Shown piece by piece: positions 10,620-19,809 of a DNA stretch of 64,000 nt. The notes under the pieces were generated by a model that ran no database searches, was not told the DNA's origin, and saw nothing but the letters and a program-made list of their open reading frames with translations. Location of the stretch: assembly GCA_030576275.1 (NCBI GenBank), contig JALIBN010000024.1, positions 81,490 to 145,489 of the forward strand. The letters are read 5' to 3'. The stretch comes from Pseudomonadota bacterium (GTDB lineage Bacteria > Pseudomonadota > Gammaproteobacteria > Nitrosococcales > Methylophagaceae). Position numbers and translations under genes: made by a program. Position 1 is the stretch's first letter. Each line of letters opens with the position of its first letter.

Positions 10620-10937
10620 CTAACGATGTAATCCATACCTGCTCAGTGAAAGCTTGAATGATTTAAAGACGATTCCCTCTGCCTCAAGTAATGCTTTTTG
10701 TTTTTGATATTGCTGTCCATCGACTGGGAATGACAGCTCACCTTTGGCATTAACAACGCGATGCCATGGTAAGACGCTATCTTCGGGCAACTTTTTTAGC
10801 GTAGCACCCACATAGCGAGCATGACTTGGATGGCCAGCAATTTTGGCAATTTGACCATAGCTCGCAACGCTTCCTTTTGGAATTGATGCGACTATTTGCC
10901 AAATTATTTCATTTATCGCAAGTTTATCTATCGGCAT
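10620..10937 (-). CDS. alkyltransferase-like protein (ATL), MGMT-fold DNA-damage sensor
   Basis: The 105-residue protein has the DNA-binding C-terminal fold of O6-alkylguanine-DNA alkyltransferases: VASIPKGSVASYGQIAKIAG (helix-turn-helix with Tyr and the region of the Arg finger), ARYVGATLKKLP, and the active-site loop. In true MGMT the loop reads PCHR with the acceptor Cys; here it reads PWHRVVN. Cys replaced by Trp marks the ATL (Atl1/YbaZ) class, which binds alkylated guanine without repairing it and directs it to nucleotide excision repair. Length agrees with ATLs rather than with full Ada/Ogt. No repair genes flank it. Confidence 0.9.
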   Translation of the reverse strand: MPIDKLAINEIIWQIVASIPKGSVASYGQIAKIAGHPSHARYVGATLKKLPEDSVLPWHRVVNAKGELSFPVDGQQYQKQKALLEAEGIVFKSFKLSLSRYGLHR

Positions 10938-11021
10938 TGGGTTTTAGTTACGCTTTATGATCGTATAAGGCTCGGAGATATGCTGCATCCTGCCTAGTGG
11001 GTAGTTGATTGGGCTAGCATG

Positions 11022-11363
11022 TTAATTCAATCTCTCAGCCCAATTGCCATTATGGTCGCGTTCACAGTTTTGTTCTGTGTCATATACAATGTGATCGCTT
11101 ACATTTTTTACATTGACACTTATACCGGCAAGTTTTATCTGAATGAGAGATTCAAGGTCTTTTCTAATGCCTTTTGATATAAAGTCTGACATATTTTCAT
11201 TAGTATCGAAAATACACACTACCTTTAAACTTTTAGGGAAATTTGAATAAATCACCAAGTGAGTAAGCCATTGAAAGCCGTCAATTTCCTTTAACGCCAT
11301 TTCACATACATCAATGAGTACCCGTCGAATTTGATTATCTATTTTCTTATCGGTTTTACGCAT
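11022..11363 (-). CDS. conserved hypothetical protein, often labelled Fis-family regulator
   Basis: The 113-residue protein starts MRKTDKKIDNQIRRVLIDVC and has the sequence DGFQWLTHLVIYSNFPKSLKVVCIFDTN before a helical middle (MSDFISKGIRKDLESLIQIK). It resembles a group of gammaproteobacterial proteins that databases tend to name Fis-family transcriptional regulator. I see no convincing Fis helix-turn-helix, so I would not infer DNA binding. It is soluble and has no signal peptide. A lone gene in a loosely packed accessory stretch; function unknown. Confidence 0.65.
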   Translation of the reverse strand: MRKTDKKIDNQIRRVLIDVCEMALKEIDGFQWLTHLVIYSNFPKSLKVVCIFDTNENMSDFISKGIRKDLESLIQIKLAGISVNVKNVSDHIVYDTEQNCERDHNGNWAERLN

Positions 11364-11451
11364 TATTTATTTGTGGCCTAAGGTTTGCGTCGAACCAACA
11401 ATGGAAGCGTCGCTAATGAGCGGGGGCTGCAAGGTTGTGTTACGGAGGATT

Positions 11452-11838
11452 TTATAGCGTCTGCCGATGGACCCGCCGATGCAATAAGCCGCCGAACCAA
11501 GCGCACAAAAACGATGTGATGCACAACCCAATGTAATACCAAGTGGGGCCGAAGAACTGCATGTGTATAACTACAATTGCTGAAAACGAGGCGAATATGA
11601 ACTGGATAACACCAAGGGTGAGAGCGTGTGCTATTGGTCGAGAAGGAGCGAAGCTCGCGGCAATGTAGCCACCTAGAACCATATATGCTGACCTATAAAT
11701 AAGTGCTGCTACTGGACTCCCGTCCGAAAAAACACCTAAGATACGGACTAACTTGTTAGTGCCGAACGAAAGAATGAATACCGCGGCTAAACCCAAGAGC
11801 ACGGCTATAAGGCTTTGGAGAGTTGTTCGTAGAGACAT
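11452..11838 (-). CDS. small integral membrane protein, unknown function
   Basis: The 128-residue protein has about four hydrophobic helices (roughly 10-28, 45-63, 72-92 and 98-117) and a basic tail (LLHRRVHRQTL), which would put the C-terminus in the cytosol. I do not recognise a named family. The gene is visibly richer in G and C than its neighbours, which suggests recent acquisition. Short imperfect inverted sequences follow it on the minus strand (about 11385-11445). It is not obviously linked to any flanking gene. Confidence 0.65.
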   Translation of the reverse strand: MSLRTTLQSLIAVLLGLAAVFILSFGTNKLVRILGVFSDGSPVAALIYRSAYMVLGGYIAASFAPSRPIAHALTLGVIQFIFASFSAIVVIHMQFFGPTWYYIGLCITSFLCAWFGGLLHRRVHRQTL

Positions 11839-12070
11839 AGCCCGACAACTATCATCACGCCACGTTATCTAATACGCATTGTAGGCGAAGCAATGAACAG
11901 ATTCAACATAACTATTTGTTAACATTGAGAATATTTCCTTATAACATCTATATATATACGGACGATAATTCCTCGTAATTCAATAACTAAGTGTCAAGCT
12001 AGAAATTATCCCCATCACCAATCTAAAATGAACTATACCTTAAATTACTCGATGATAAGTTGTTAAAACA

Positions 12071-12844
12071 TCACGTTGATAAGTTAATGTAAACATCATA
12101 ACGGGTGTTTTTACTTTCAAGGCTGGTGGTGGGTTTTTGGTTGCCTACAAATGGCGCTGATTTAGGGCGTTTAACGACAACTCTTTTCAGCGCGGTTTTT
12201 CGGGCAGTAGTGAGTAGTTGCTCACTATCGGTGTCTTGCCCTGCAAGTTGATGCAATAAACGCATGTCTTTTTTGACTAGGGCTGATTTATCTCGGCTGG
12301 GATACATCGGATCCATATAGATTACATCTGGATAAAGCGCTTGAACAAGGGTATTTAGGTAGGCTGTGGCATCATGATTAATTAATGACATGCGAGTAAT
12401 CACTTCGGCGATATCTGAGTTATGTCTTGCCCGCTGTAATGCATCGTCAAGTAAGGTGGCTATCAGTGGATTCCGCTCAATCAAGGTGACTTTGCAGCCT
12501 AAATTAGCTAACACAAAGGCATCTCGGCCAAAGCCAGCGGTGGCATCAATAACGTTAGGATTTGCAGCTTTTTTTAGGCCAATAGCTTTAGCGAGAGGTT
12601 GACCTCGACCACCGCCAAATTGTCTGCGGTGGGCATTTTTGCCTTCTTCAAAATCAATCAAAATAGGATTGCCCAGTTCGGGAGCACGAATTTCAATGTG
12701 ATGCGGTGTCAGTACAAGTTGAATTTGTTGTGGATTGAGCCCGGAGAAAGGCAGGCTTAATTTATTAGCCAACGCTTCCGCCGCAGAGATCCGCTCATTT
12801 GAATTAGTACTGACTGAGAAAGGTGATTCAATATCCAAATTCAT
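12071..12844 (-). CDS. rsmJ: 16S rRNA m2G1516 methyltransferase
   Basis: RsmJ methylates G1516 of 16S rRNA using S-adenosylmethionine. The 257-residue protein carries the family markers: HRRQFGGGRGQPLAKA, then motif I VIDATAGFGRDAFVLANLGC, IERNPLIATLLDDAL, the catalytic-loop VIYMDPMYPSRDKSALVKKD, and KRVVVKRPKSAP near the end. Length matches E. coli RsmJ (about 250). Its ATG overlaps the stop of the preceding YVTN gene (TAATG), so translation is probably coupled to a functionally unrelated gene. Confidence 0.93.
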   Translation of the reverse strand: MNLDIESPFSVSTNSNERISAAEALANKLSLPFSGLNPQQIQLVLTPHHIEIRAPELGNPILIDFEEGKNAHRRQFGGGRGQPLAKAIGLKKAANPNVIDATAGFGRDAFVLANLGCKVTLIERNPLIATLLDDALQRARHNSDIAEVITRMSLINHDATAYLNTLVQALYPDVIYMDPMYPSRDKSALVKKDMRLLHQLAGQDTDSEQLLTTARKTALKRVVVKRPKSAPFVGNQKPTTSLESKNTRYDVYINLST

Positions 12845-13845
12845 TATTGTGATTTAGTTATAAATTGGCCAAAGGCGCGAGGTCCTTTGCCTGTTTCGAT
12901 GGTTGAAATGACTTTATTGATCGTACTATCGATGACTGAAACGGTGCCTTCGCCCCAGTTTACTACATAGATAAATTGGCCATCTTCGGTGATGTCAACG
13001 CCATCAGGTGAATCGCCGACGTCGATAGTATCGATTACCGTGCTACTTCGCGTATCAATGACTGAAAGCGTACTGTCATCTTGGTTGGTTACATAAAGTG
13101 TATTACCATCAGGACTTATCGTGGCGCAGTAGGGCCATTCGCCAACGGCAATCGTATCAATAACTTTGGCTTGTTGAGTGTCGATCACGCTGACATTATT
13201 ACTACCTACATTCACGATGTAAATGAAATTACCATCAGGTGATAACGCTATCCCAAACGGTGCAGTGCCAACTTCGATGGTCTTTAATACGCCGTAATGT
13301 ATGGTGTCGACTATCATTACGGTGTTGTCGTCACGATTAGCGACATAGAGGCGGTGTTGATTATCGTCGACAATTAAACCAGCGGGTGATTTTCCGACAG
13401 GAATCGTGGCAATGATTTTAGAGGTGTCAGCATTAAATACACTAATAAAATTTTGATACCAGTCGGCGATGTAAACACGCGATCCATCGTTATTGCTGGC
13501 AATACCGACAGGCCCTGCACCAACAGGGATGTGATTGGTTACTTCCAATGTATTGGTATCAATAATCGCTATGTCCACGCCTTCTGCATTGCTGACAAAT
13601 ACTTGATGTCCGGTTTTGCTAGTGGCAATACCGGCTGGGCGCTTGCCTTCACCAATGGCGATGGTTTTAACGATGTTTTGTGTGGCGATATCAATAACGC
13701 TTACGCTATCGCCGAGTTGATTAGTAATAAAGGCGTAAGAGGGCGGCGCGGTTGCACAGGCCGTGAGCATGTTTAAACCGACAAGAAAAAAGGCGACCTT
13801 TTTAAAGGTCGCCTTTGTAAATGCTAAGCTAATTGGCTTTGGCAT
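12844..13845 (-). CDS. YVTN-repeat beta-propeller lipoprotein (YncE-like)
   Basis: The 333-residue protein begins with a basic, hydrophobic signal ending in a lipobox (LNMLTAC), so it is probably a lipoprotein exported from the cytosol. The rest is about seven repeats of roughly 42 residues with patterns like [20 protein letters not shown] and FIYVVNWGEGTVSVID. These are the blades of a YVTN/lactonase-like seven-bladed propeller. No catalytic residues of 6-phosphogluconolactonase are evident, so a binding role is more likely than enzymatic activity. The ATG directly follows the stop of the SRPBCC gene (TAAATG). Codons 10-19 form a strong hairpin (see 13789-13816). Confidence 0.88.
   Translation of the reverse strand: MPKPISLAFTKATFKKVAFFLVGLNMLTACATAPPSYAFITNQLGDSVSVIDIATQNIVKTIAIGEGKRPAGIATSKTGHQVFVSNAEGVDIAIIDTNTLEVTNHIPVGAGPVGIASNNDGSRVYIADWYQNFISVFNADTSKIIATIPVGKSPAGLIVDDNQHRLYVANRDDNTVMIVDTIHYGVLKTIEVGTAPFGIALSPDGNFIYIVNVGSNNVSVIDTQQAKVIDTIAVGEWPYCATISPDGNTLYVTNQDDSTLSVIDTRSSTVIDTIDVGDSPDGVDITEDGQFIYVVNWGEGTVSVIDSTINKVISTIETGKGPRAFGQFITKSQ
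13784..13816 (-). terminator. terminator-like hairpin inside the 5' coding end of the propeller gene
   Basis: On the minus strand an inverted repeat of at least 10 bp (AAAGGCGACC / GGTCGCCTTT, extendable through A-T pairs) is followed by TTTTTTCTTG. That is the full form of a Rho-independent terminator. It lies about 30 bases downstream of the SRPBCC stop but within codons 10-22 of the YVTN gene, and encodes signal-peptide residues KATFKKVAFF. It could terminate most SRPBCC transcripts and leave the propeller and rsmJ to read-through. Confidence 0.65.
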
Positions 13846-14409
13846 TTATTTTTCCATGATAATTTTAAGGTTTTCTAAGCCTGATGTGTAAACCGCTTGA
13901 ATCGTGTCAGTTGCATCTTGATCTGATTGACCTTCTGGTACTGGAGGGTTATCCATGAATGAACGGTAGAATTTACCTTTCCATTTCACCTCGCTACCGC
14001 CATCAACTGCTCTAACACTAAACCAAGACTTGTAATTAGCAACAGGTAATGTGAAGTAAGGCGTGTCTTTACTGTTAAATGTGATGGTTTTTACGACGCT
14101 CATGTCAATAATTTTATATACAAAGGTCATTTTCTCATCATTAGATGACACTAGTTCTTCAGTAATAGTTGGGCTACCTTCTGAAGCTAATGTTAATACG
14201 CGAGTTTTTTCATCTTTTAATTCGGTGCTAGTAACGGCAGGGTGCCATTTGTCTAGAGCACCAAAATCCTTAACCATTGCCCAGACTTTATCCGGAGCTG
14301 CGTTAATGATGATTTTTTCTTCGACCATTTGGCGAGTTGGACCGTGGGCTGCGGCTAACATAGGAACAGCAATCATCATCGCTGCAATAACATTTAAAAA
14401 TTTCTTCAT
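13846..14409 (-). CDS. secreted SRPBCC (START-like) domain protein
   Basis: The 187-residue product has a cleavable signal peptide (hydrophobic to about residue 20, AVPMLAAAHG) and one SRPBCC domain. The core begins with EKIIINAAPDKVWAMVKDFG and contains DKWHPAVTSTEL and SWFSVRAVDGGSEVKWKGKF, typical of the polyketide-cyclase/START-like helix-grip fold that binds hydrophobic ligands. Export is unusual for this fold, which is more often cytosolic. It is first of a unit with the YVTN propeller and rsmJ. GGAGAG precedes the ATG. The ligand is unknown; a role with the propeller in the envelope is inference. Confidence 0.85.
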   Translation of the reverse strand: MKKFLNVIAAMMIAVPMLAAAHGPTRQMVEEKIIINAAPDKVWAMVKDFGALDKWHPAVTSTELKDEKTRVLTLASEGSPTITEELVSSNDEKMTFVYKIIDMSVVKTITFNSKDTPYFTLPVANYKSWFSVRAVDGGSEVKWKGKFYRSFMDNPPVPEGQSDQDATDTIQAVYTSGLENLKIIMEK

Positions 14410-14619
14410 TATTTCTCTCCGTATTTAATGCGGTTATTTGTTGTTGTGAACTTACGCAAATTAAGAACGTTTGTGTATGTGAAAAGTTCCCAAGACCAGA
14501 ATCTGGTGGGGACACTCTAGCCGAACAAGCCGAAATTTTCCACAAGCAGATTTGACTTACTTGCGCATATTCTTGAAAATTAACACCCTTTATTCTTTTA
14601 TATTCGCTTGGAGACACTA

Positions 14620-15423
14620 GTGCCACTGATAAAAATCAGGGATTTGCACTTCTATCGTGGTGATAGAGCTATTTTTGACGGGGTGAATATTGATATTCAT
14701 CGCGGAAAAATTACCGCAATTATGGGACCAAGCGGAACCGGTAAGACAACATTGTTGCGCTTAATCGGTGGGCAGTTACGTCCGGACAGCGGCACCATTG
14801 AAGTGGACGGTCAAGACGTTCATAAACTTTCACATGCTGGTCTTTATGAGCTACGTAAGCGTATGGGCATGTTATTTCAGAGTGGTGCTTTACTGACCGA
14901 TATTTCTGTATTTGACAATGTGGCGTTTCCATTACGTGAACATACTGACTTACCAGAAAGTATGATTCGAGATTTGGTATTGATGAAGCTACAAGCCGTT
15001 GGTTTGCGCAATGCTCGTGATTTAATGCCTGCTGAATTGTCAGGTGGTATGGCGAGACGTGTTGCCTTGGCAAGGGCGGTGACGCTTGATCCGATGATGG
15101 TTATGTATGATGAGCCGTTTACTGGGCAAGATCCTATTTCGATGGGCACGATTGTGAACTTAATTCATCGCTTGAATGATGCGATGGGTTTAACCAGTAT
15201 TATCGTGTCACATGATGTGATGGAAACCACAGAAATAGCCGATGTTATCTATTTGTTATCAGCAGGCAAGGTGATTGAATCCGGTTCGCCTGTTCAGCTA
15301 AGGCGTTCATCTTCACAATGGGTGCAGCAGTTTATACAAGGCTTGCCTGATGGTCCCGTACCGTTTCATTTTCCCGGTGTAGATTTTGCTGACGATTTAT
15401 TAAGTTCTGAGGTGTCGGCATGA
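14620..15423 (+). CDS. mlaF: phospholipid ABC transporter ATP-binding protein MlaF
   Basis: MlaF is the cytosolic ATPase of the MlaFEDB inner-membrane complex, which keeps the outer membrane lipid asymmetric. The protein, about 267 residues, has Walker A GPSGTGKT (36-43), a Q-loop ([17 protein letters not shown]), signature LSGGMARR, Walker [12 protein letters not shown] and the H-loop IIVSHD. The GTG at 14620 is preferred: GGAG is well spaced before it, and an in-frame TTG at 14608 would overlap that site. It starts the mlaFEDCB operon; the next ATG overlaps its stop (ATGA). Confidence 0.95.
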   Translation: MPLIKIRDLHFYRGDRAIFDGVNIDIHRGKITAIMGPSGTGKTTLLRLIGGQLRPDSGTIEVDGQDVHKLSHAGLYELRKRMGMLFQSGALLTDISVFDNVAFPLREHTDLPESMIRDLVLMKLQAVGLRNARDLMPAELSGGMARRVALARAVTLDPMMVMYDEPFTGQDPISMGTIVNLIHRLNDAMGLTSIIVSHDVMETTEIADVIYLLSAGKVIESGSPVQLRRSSSQWVQQFIQGLPDGPVPFHFPGVDFADDLLSSEVSA

Positions 15424-16202
15424 TTGATTTCATTCGGAGCTTAGGCCGTTGGGGGCTCGATACCCTTCAACGCTTGGGTAGTGGTCATTTGTTTTTGTGG
15501 TACATGGTGAAGGGCATTCCTGAAGTCCTACTTCGCTTTTCGCTCGTTATTCAGCAACTACAGTCAGTGGGTGTAAGGTCTGTAATGATTATTTTAGTCT
15601 CGGGCTTATTTGTTGGCATGGTACTCGGCTTGCAAGGTTACAATACCCTGGTTGATTTTGGTGCTGAAGAGTCTTTGGGTGTTTTAGTCTCTTTATCTCT
15701 AGTACGAGAATTGGGTCCGGTAGTGAGCGCCTTATTATTCGCAGGCCGCGCCGGTTCTGCGCTTACCGCTGAAATAGGTTTAATGAAAAGTACTGAGCAA
15801 TTGTCAGGCATGGAGATGATGGCCGTTGATCCGATTCGCCGCATTATTGCTCCGCGATTTGTAGCCGGCATTATTTCAATGCCTCTGCTGGCTGCGATTT
15901 TTAGTGCGGTAGGTATCTTTGGTGGGTTTATAGTCGGTTATGGTCTATTGGGTGTTGATGATGGTGCCTTTTGGTCACAAATGCAGGTTAAAACTGATTG
16001 GTATGATGATGTGCTCAATGGGGTTATCAAAAGCATAGTATTTGGTGTCGTTGTTACTTGGATTGCACTATTTGAAGGCTATGATGCTTCACCAACATCG
16101 GAAGGTGTAGGTCGAGCAACAACACGAACGGTAGTGCATTCTGCCTTCGCAATTTTAGGGTTAGACTTTGTGCTGACGGCACTAATGTTTGGAGAAATAT
16201 AA
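15420..16202 (+). CDS. mlaE: phospholipid ABC transporter permease MlaE
   Basis: MlaE is the membrane permease of the MlaFEDB complex. The 260-residue protein has five or six hydrophobic segments and the MlaE family core: [40 protein letters not shown] and the conserved [17 protein letters not shown] before [10 protein letters not shown]. It overlaps mlaF by four bases and abuts mlaD. Direction of lipid movement is not visible from sequence. Confidence 0.95.
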   Translation: MIDFIRSLGRWGLDTLQRLGSGHLFLWYMVKGIPEVLLRFSLVIQQLQSVGVRSVMIILVSGLFVGMVLGLQGYNTLVDFGAEESLGVLVSLSLVRELGPVVSALLFAGRAGSALTAEIGLMKSTEQLSGMEMMAVDPIRRIIAPRFVAGIISMPLLAAIFSAVGIFGGFIVGYGLLGVDDGAFWSQMQVKTDWYDDVLNGVIKSIVFGVVVTWIALFEGYDASPTSEGVGRATTRTVVHSAFAILGLDFVLTALMFGEI

Positions 16203-16667
16203 GTGATGCAAAAAAGGAATACCGAGATTACAGTCGGAATGTTTGTGGCCGCAGGTATTGTCGCTATATTTGTCTTGGCGATGAAAGTGAGTAATTTTAC
16301 TGATTTTACTGATGATGCTGGCTACGAAGTAGTGGCAGAATTTGGCAATATTGGCGGATTGAAAGTGCGGTCTCCAGTAACTATGGCTGGTGTGCGGGTT
16401 GGACGAGTGTCTAACATTTCACTTGATGGTAGTACCTATAATGCGAAAGTGACCTTAAGCTTATACTCGCAATTCAATACCTTACCGACAGACACTTCAG
16501 CGAGTATTTTTACAGCTGGCTTGCTAGGGGAGCAATACATTGCTTTGGAGGCGGGTGCAGAAGAGGAATTTTTGAAAAATGGCGATGTCTTACACCTAAC
16601 GCAACCAGCGTTGGTGCTTGAGCAGGTCATAGGTCAATTTTTATTTAGTAAAGCGGAAGGCGAATAA
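16203..16667 (+). CDS. mlaD: MCE-domain phospholipid-binding protein MlaD
   Basis: MlaD is the periplasmic hexameric MCE protein anchored in the inner membrane; it passes lipid between MlaE and MlaC. The 154-residue protein has one N-terminal helix (VGMFVAAGIVAIFVLAMKV) and one MCE domain with YEVVAEFGNIGGLKVRSPVTM and VRVGRV. The C-terminal hydrophobic stretch forms the central pore in the family. The GTG at 16203 is about eight bases from GGAG; the ATG at 16206 is an equally possible start, one codon on. No spacer separates it from mlaE. Confidence 0.94.
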   Translation: MMQKRNTEITVGMFVAAGIVAIFVLAMKVSNFTDFTDDAGYEVVAEFGNIGGLKVRSPVTMAGVRVGRVSNISLDGSTYNAKVTLSLYSQFNTLPTDTSASIFTAGLLGEQYIALEAGAEEEFLKNGDVLHLTQPALVLEQVIGQFLFSKAEGE

Positions 16668-16670
16668 AGA

Positions 16671-17312
16671 ATGCGTGCAAATAAACATTTTATTAATAAG
16701 GCAATCCTTGCGTTATTAATGCTAATTACAATGATTGGACTCTCATCGTTTGCTGTGGCAGACGAAATGCCTGTGCCACAAGCTTTGGTTAAAGCATCAT
16801 CAGATAAAATGATGCAGTCATTAAAAGATAATAAGGCTCAATTAGAAGCTGATCCAGATTTTATCTATGGCTTAGTAACAGATGTGTTGATGCCACATTT
16901 TGATTTTGAAAAAATGGCTAAGTTGGCCCTTGGTAAGAACTGGCGGGGTCTTTCTGTAGCCCAACAATTAAGATTTACAGATGAATTTAGATTGTTATTG
17001 ATCAGAACATATTCAACGGCAATGTTGGAATACTCGGATCAGGAAATTCGTTTTTTACCATTCCGCGATGATGTTACAACTAAAAGAGTTCAAGTCGATA
17101 TGGATATCATCCAGGCCGGAGGCCCAGCAATTCCAATGTCATTATCCTTATATCAAAATGAAAATGATGCTTGGAAAGTTTATGATGTCAAAATCGATGG
17201 CATTAGTTTGGTCACAAATTATCGCTCTACTTTTGCTACTGAAATTCGTAACGATGGTATCAATAACTTAATTGAACGCCTAGCCAGTAAGAATGAAAAA
17301 GTAAAAACATGA
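16671..17312 (+). CDS. mlaC: periplasmic phospholipid-binding protein MlaC
   Basis: MlaC shuttles phospholipid across the periplasm between the outer-membrane MlaA complex and MlaD. The 213-residue protein has a signal peptide (hydrophobic core LALLMLITMIGLSSFAVA) and a Tol_Tol_Ttg2 domain with LVTDVLMPHFDFEKMAKLAL, NWRGLSVAQQLRFTDEF and VYDVKIDGISLVTNYRSTF. It begins three bases after mlaD ends and overlaps mlaB by four bases. No mlaA gene lies in the window. Confidence 0.94.
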   Translation: MRANKHFINKAILALLMLITMIGLSSFAVADEMPVPQALVKASSDKMMQSLKDNKAQLEADPDFIYGLVTDVLMPHFDFEKMAKLALGKNWRGLSVAQQLRFTDEFRLLLIRTYSTAMLEYSDQEIRFLPFRDDVTTKRVQVDMDIIQAGGPAIPMSLSLYQNENDAWKVYDVKIDGISLVTNYRSTFATEIRNDGINNLIERLASKNEKVKT

Positions 17313-17614
17313 GCAAACCATGTGAGTTAAAACTTGATGTGGAAACGGGCTACATTAATGTTTGTGGTGATTTGACGTTTGCGACAGTCAATGATTTGTT
17401 AGTTTCTGCAAGACAGGTATTTTCTCCTATCGAAGTGTTAGATATTGATTTAGCTGATGTAGGCTGTAGTGATAGTGCCGGCCTAGCACTATTGATTGAT
17501 TGGATGCGTTCGGCTGAGCAAAAGAATAAAAATATTGTGTTTCATAACATCCCTGCTCAGATGTTAGCTATGGCACATGCAAGTGGCTTGGACGAGTTAC
17601 TACCTTTAAAATAA
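17309..17614 (+). CDS. mlaB: STAS-domain protein MlaB
   Basis: MlaB is the small cytosolic STAS subunit that binds MlaF and is needed for its ATPase activity. The 101-residue protein is a single STAS domain with VLDIDLADVGCSDSAGLALLIDWMR, which holds the conserved Asp-Ser of the fold. The ATG overlaps the end of mlaC (ATGA). It completes mlaFEDCB. Confidence 0.9.
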   Translation: MSKPCELKLDVETGYINVCGDLTFATVNDLLVSARQVFSPIEVLDIDLADVGCSDSAGLALLIDWMRSAEQKNKNIVFHNIPAQMLAMAHASGLDELLPLK

Positions 17615-17637
17615 TTTTTAATAAGTTGAAATAACAG

Positions 17638-17859
17638 ATGCAAGCAATAGATATTCAAAAGTTGATAGAAGCAGGGTTGCCAGATGCAACAGTAGAAGTG
17701 TTGGGCGATGATGGCCAGCATTTTGAAGCAAGAGTTATTAGTCCTTCTTTTGCAGGGAAGTCTCTATTAGCTCAACATAAAATGGTGTATGTCACGTTGG
17801 GCAATAGCTTCGAAAGTGCCTTGCACGCACTATCTTTAAAGACTTCAGCGCCTCGTTAA
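17638..17859 (+). CDS. ibaG: BolA-family protein IbaG
   Basis: The 73-residue protein has the short BolA/IbaG form: IQKLIEAGLPDATVEVLGDD, then HFEARVISPSFAGKSLLAQHKMVY. BolA-like proteins partner monothiol glutaredoxins in iron-sulfur cluster handling, and IbaG is linked to acid stress in E. coli. It lies between mlaB and murA, the conserved gammaproteobacterial arrangement. Assignment to IbaG rather than BolA rests on this context and the short length. Confidence 0.9.
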   Translation: MQAIDIQKLIEAGLPDATVEVLGDDGQHFEARVISPSFAGKSLLAQHKMVYVTLGNSFESALHALSLKTSAPR

Positions 17860-17876
17860 TTCGATTGCGCGACTAA

Positions 17877-19163
<1,287 letters not shown>

Positions 19164-19164
19164 A

Positions 19165-19809
19165 ATGCCGAATACTCTGACTTTAGCCTTATCTAAAGGA
19201 CGCATCTTTAAAGATACTTTGCCCTTATTGAAGGCCGCAGGCATCGAGCCAATTGATGACCCTGAAACTAGCCGTAAGTTGATTTTAGAAACAACTCAGC
19301 CAGATGTTCGGATCATTATTGTCCGCGCATCAGATGTACCAACCTATGTTGAATATGGTGGTGCAGATATTGGTGTGGCAGGGAAAGATGTCTTGCTCGA
19401 ACATCCCAATGCTGAATTATATGAACCAGTAGATCTCAAAATTGCTCGTTGTAAATTGATGACGGCAGGCAGGGTAAACGAACCTGTTAAAACTGGTCGA
19501 TTAAAAGTAGCGACTAAATTTGTTGAAAGTACGCGTCGATTCTATGCCCAACAAGGTCAACAAGTTGATATTATTAAACTTTATGGTTCGATGGAGCTTG
19601 CACCTTTAGTGGGTATGGCTGATCGCATTGTTGACGTGGTTGATACTGGAGACACGCTACGAGCTAATGGCTTAGTTCCGATGGAACTGATTGCAGATAT
19701 TAGCTCACGTTTAGTGGTCAACAAAGCATCTATGAAAATGAAACATGCTCGAATTCAACAGTTTATTGATGATATTCGTAGGGCAGTAAGAGAGCAAAAC
19801 AATGATTGA
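19165..19809 (+). CDS. hisG: ATP phosphoribosyltransferase, short form
   Basis: HisG condenses ATP with PRPP, the first step of histidine synthesis. At 214 residues this is the short form, which lacks the C-terminal regulatory domain and in known cases needs the HisRS-like partner HisZ for activity and feedback control. Family markers are [29 protein letters not shown] and the PRPP-loop area [16 protein letters not shown]. No hisZ lies in the window. It overlaps hisD by eight bases. Confidence 0.95.
   Translation: MPNTLTLALSKGRIFKDTLPLLKAAGIEPIDDPETSRKLILETTQPDVRIIIVRASDVPTYVEYGGADIGVAGKDVLLEHPNAELYEPVDLKIARCKLMTAGRVNEPVKTGRLKVATKFVESTRRFYAQQGQQVDIIKLYGSMELAPLVGMADRIVDVVDTGDTLRANGLVPMELIADISSRLVVNKASMKMKHARIQQFIDDIRRAVREQNND

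Noticed and set aside
11385..11445. Integron attC site beside the GC-rich membrane gene
   Set aside because: Core sites are imperfect and no second site or integrase is visible; kept only as a low-interest observation.
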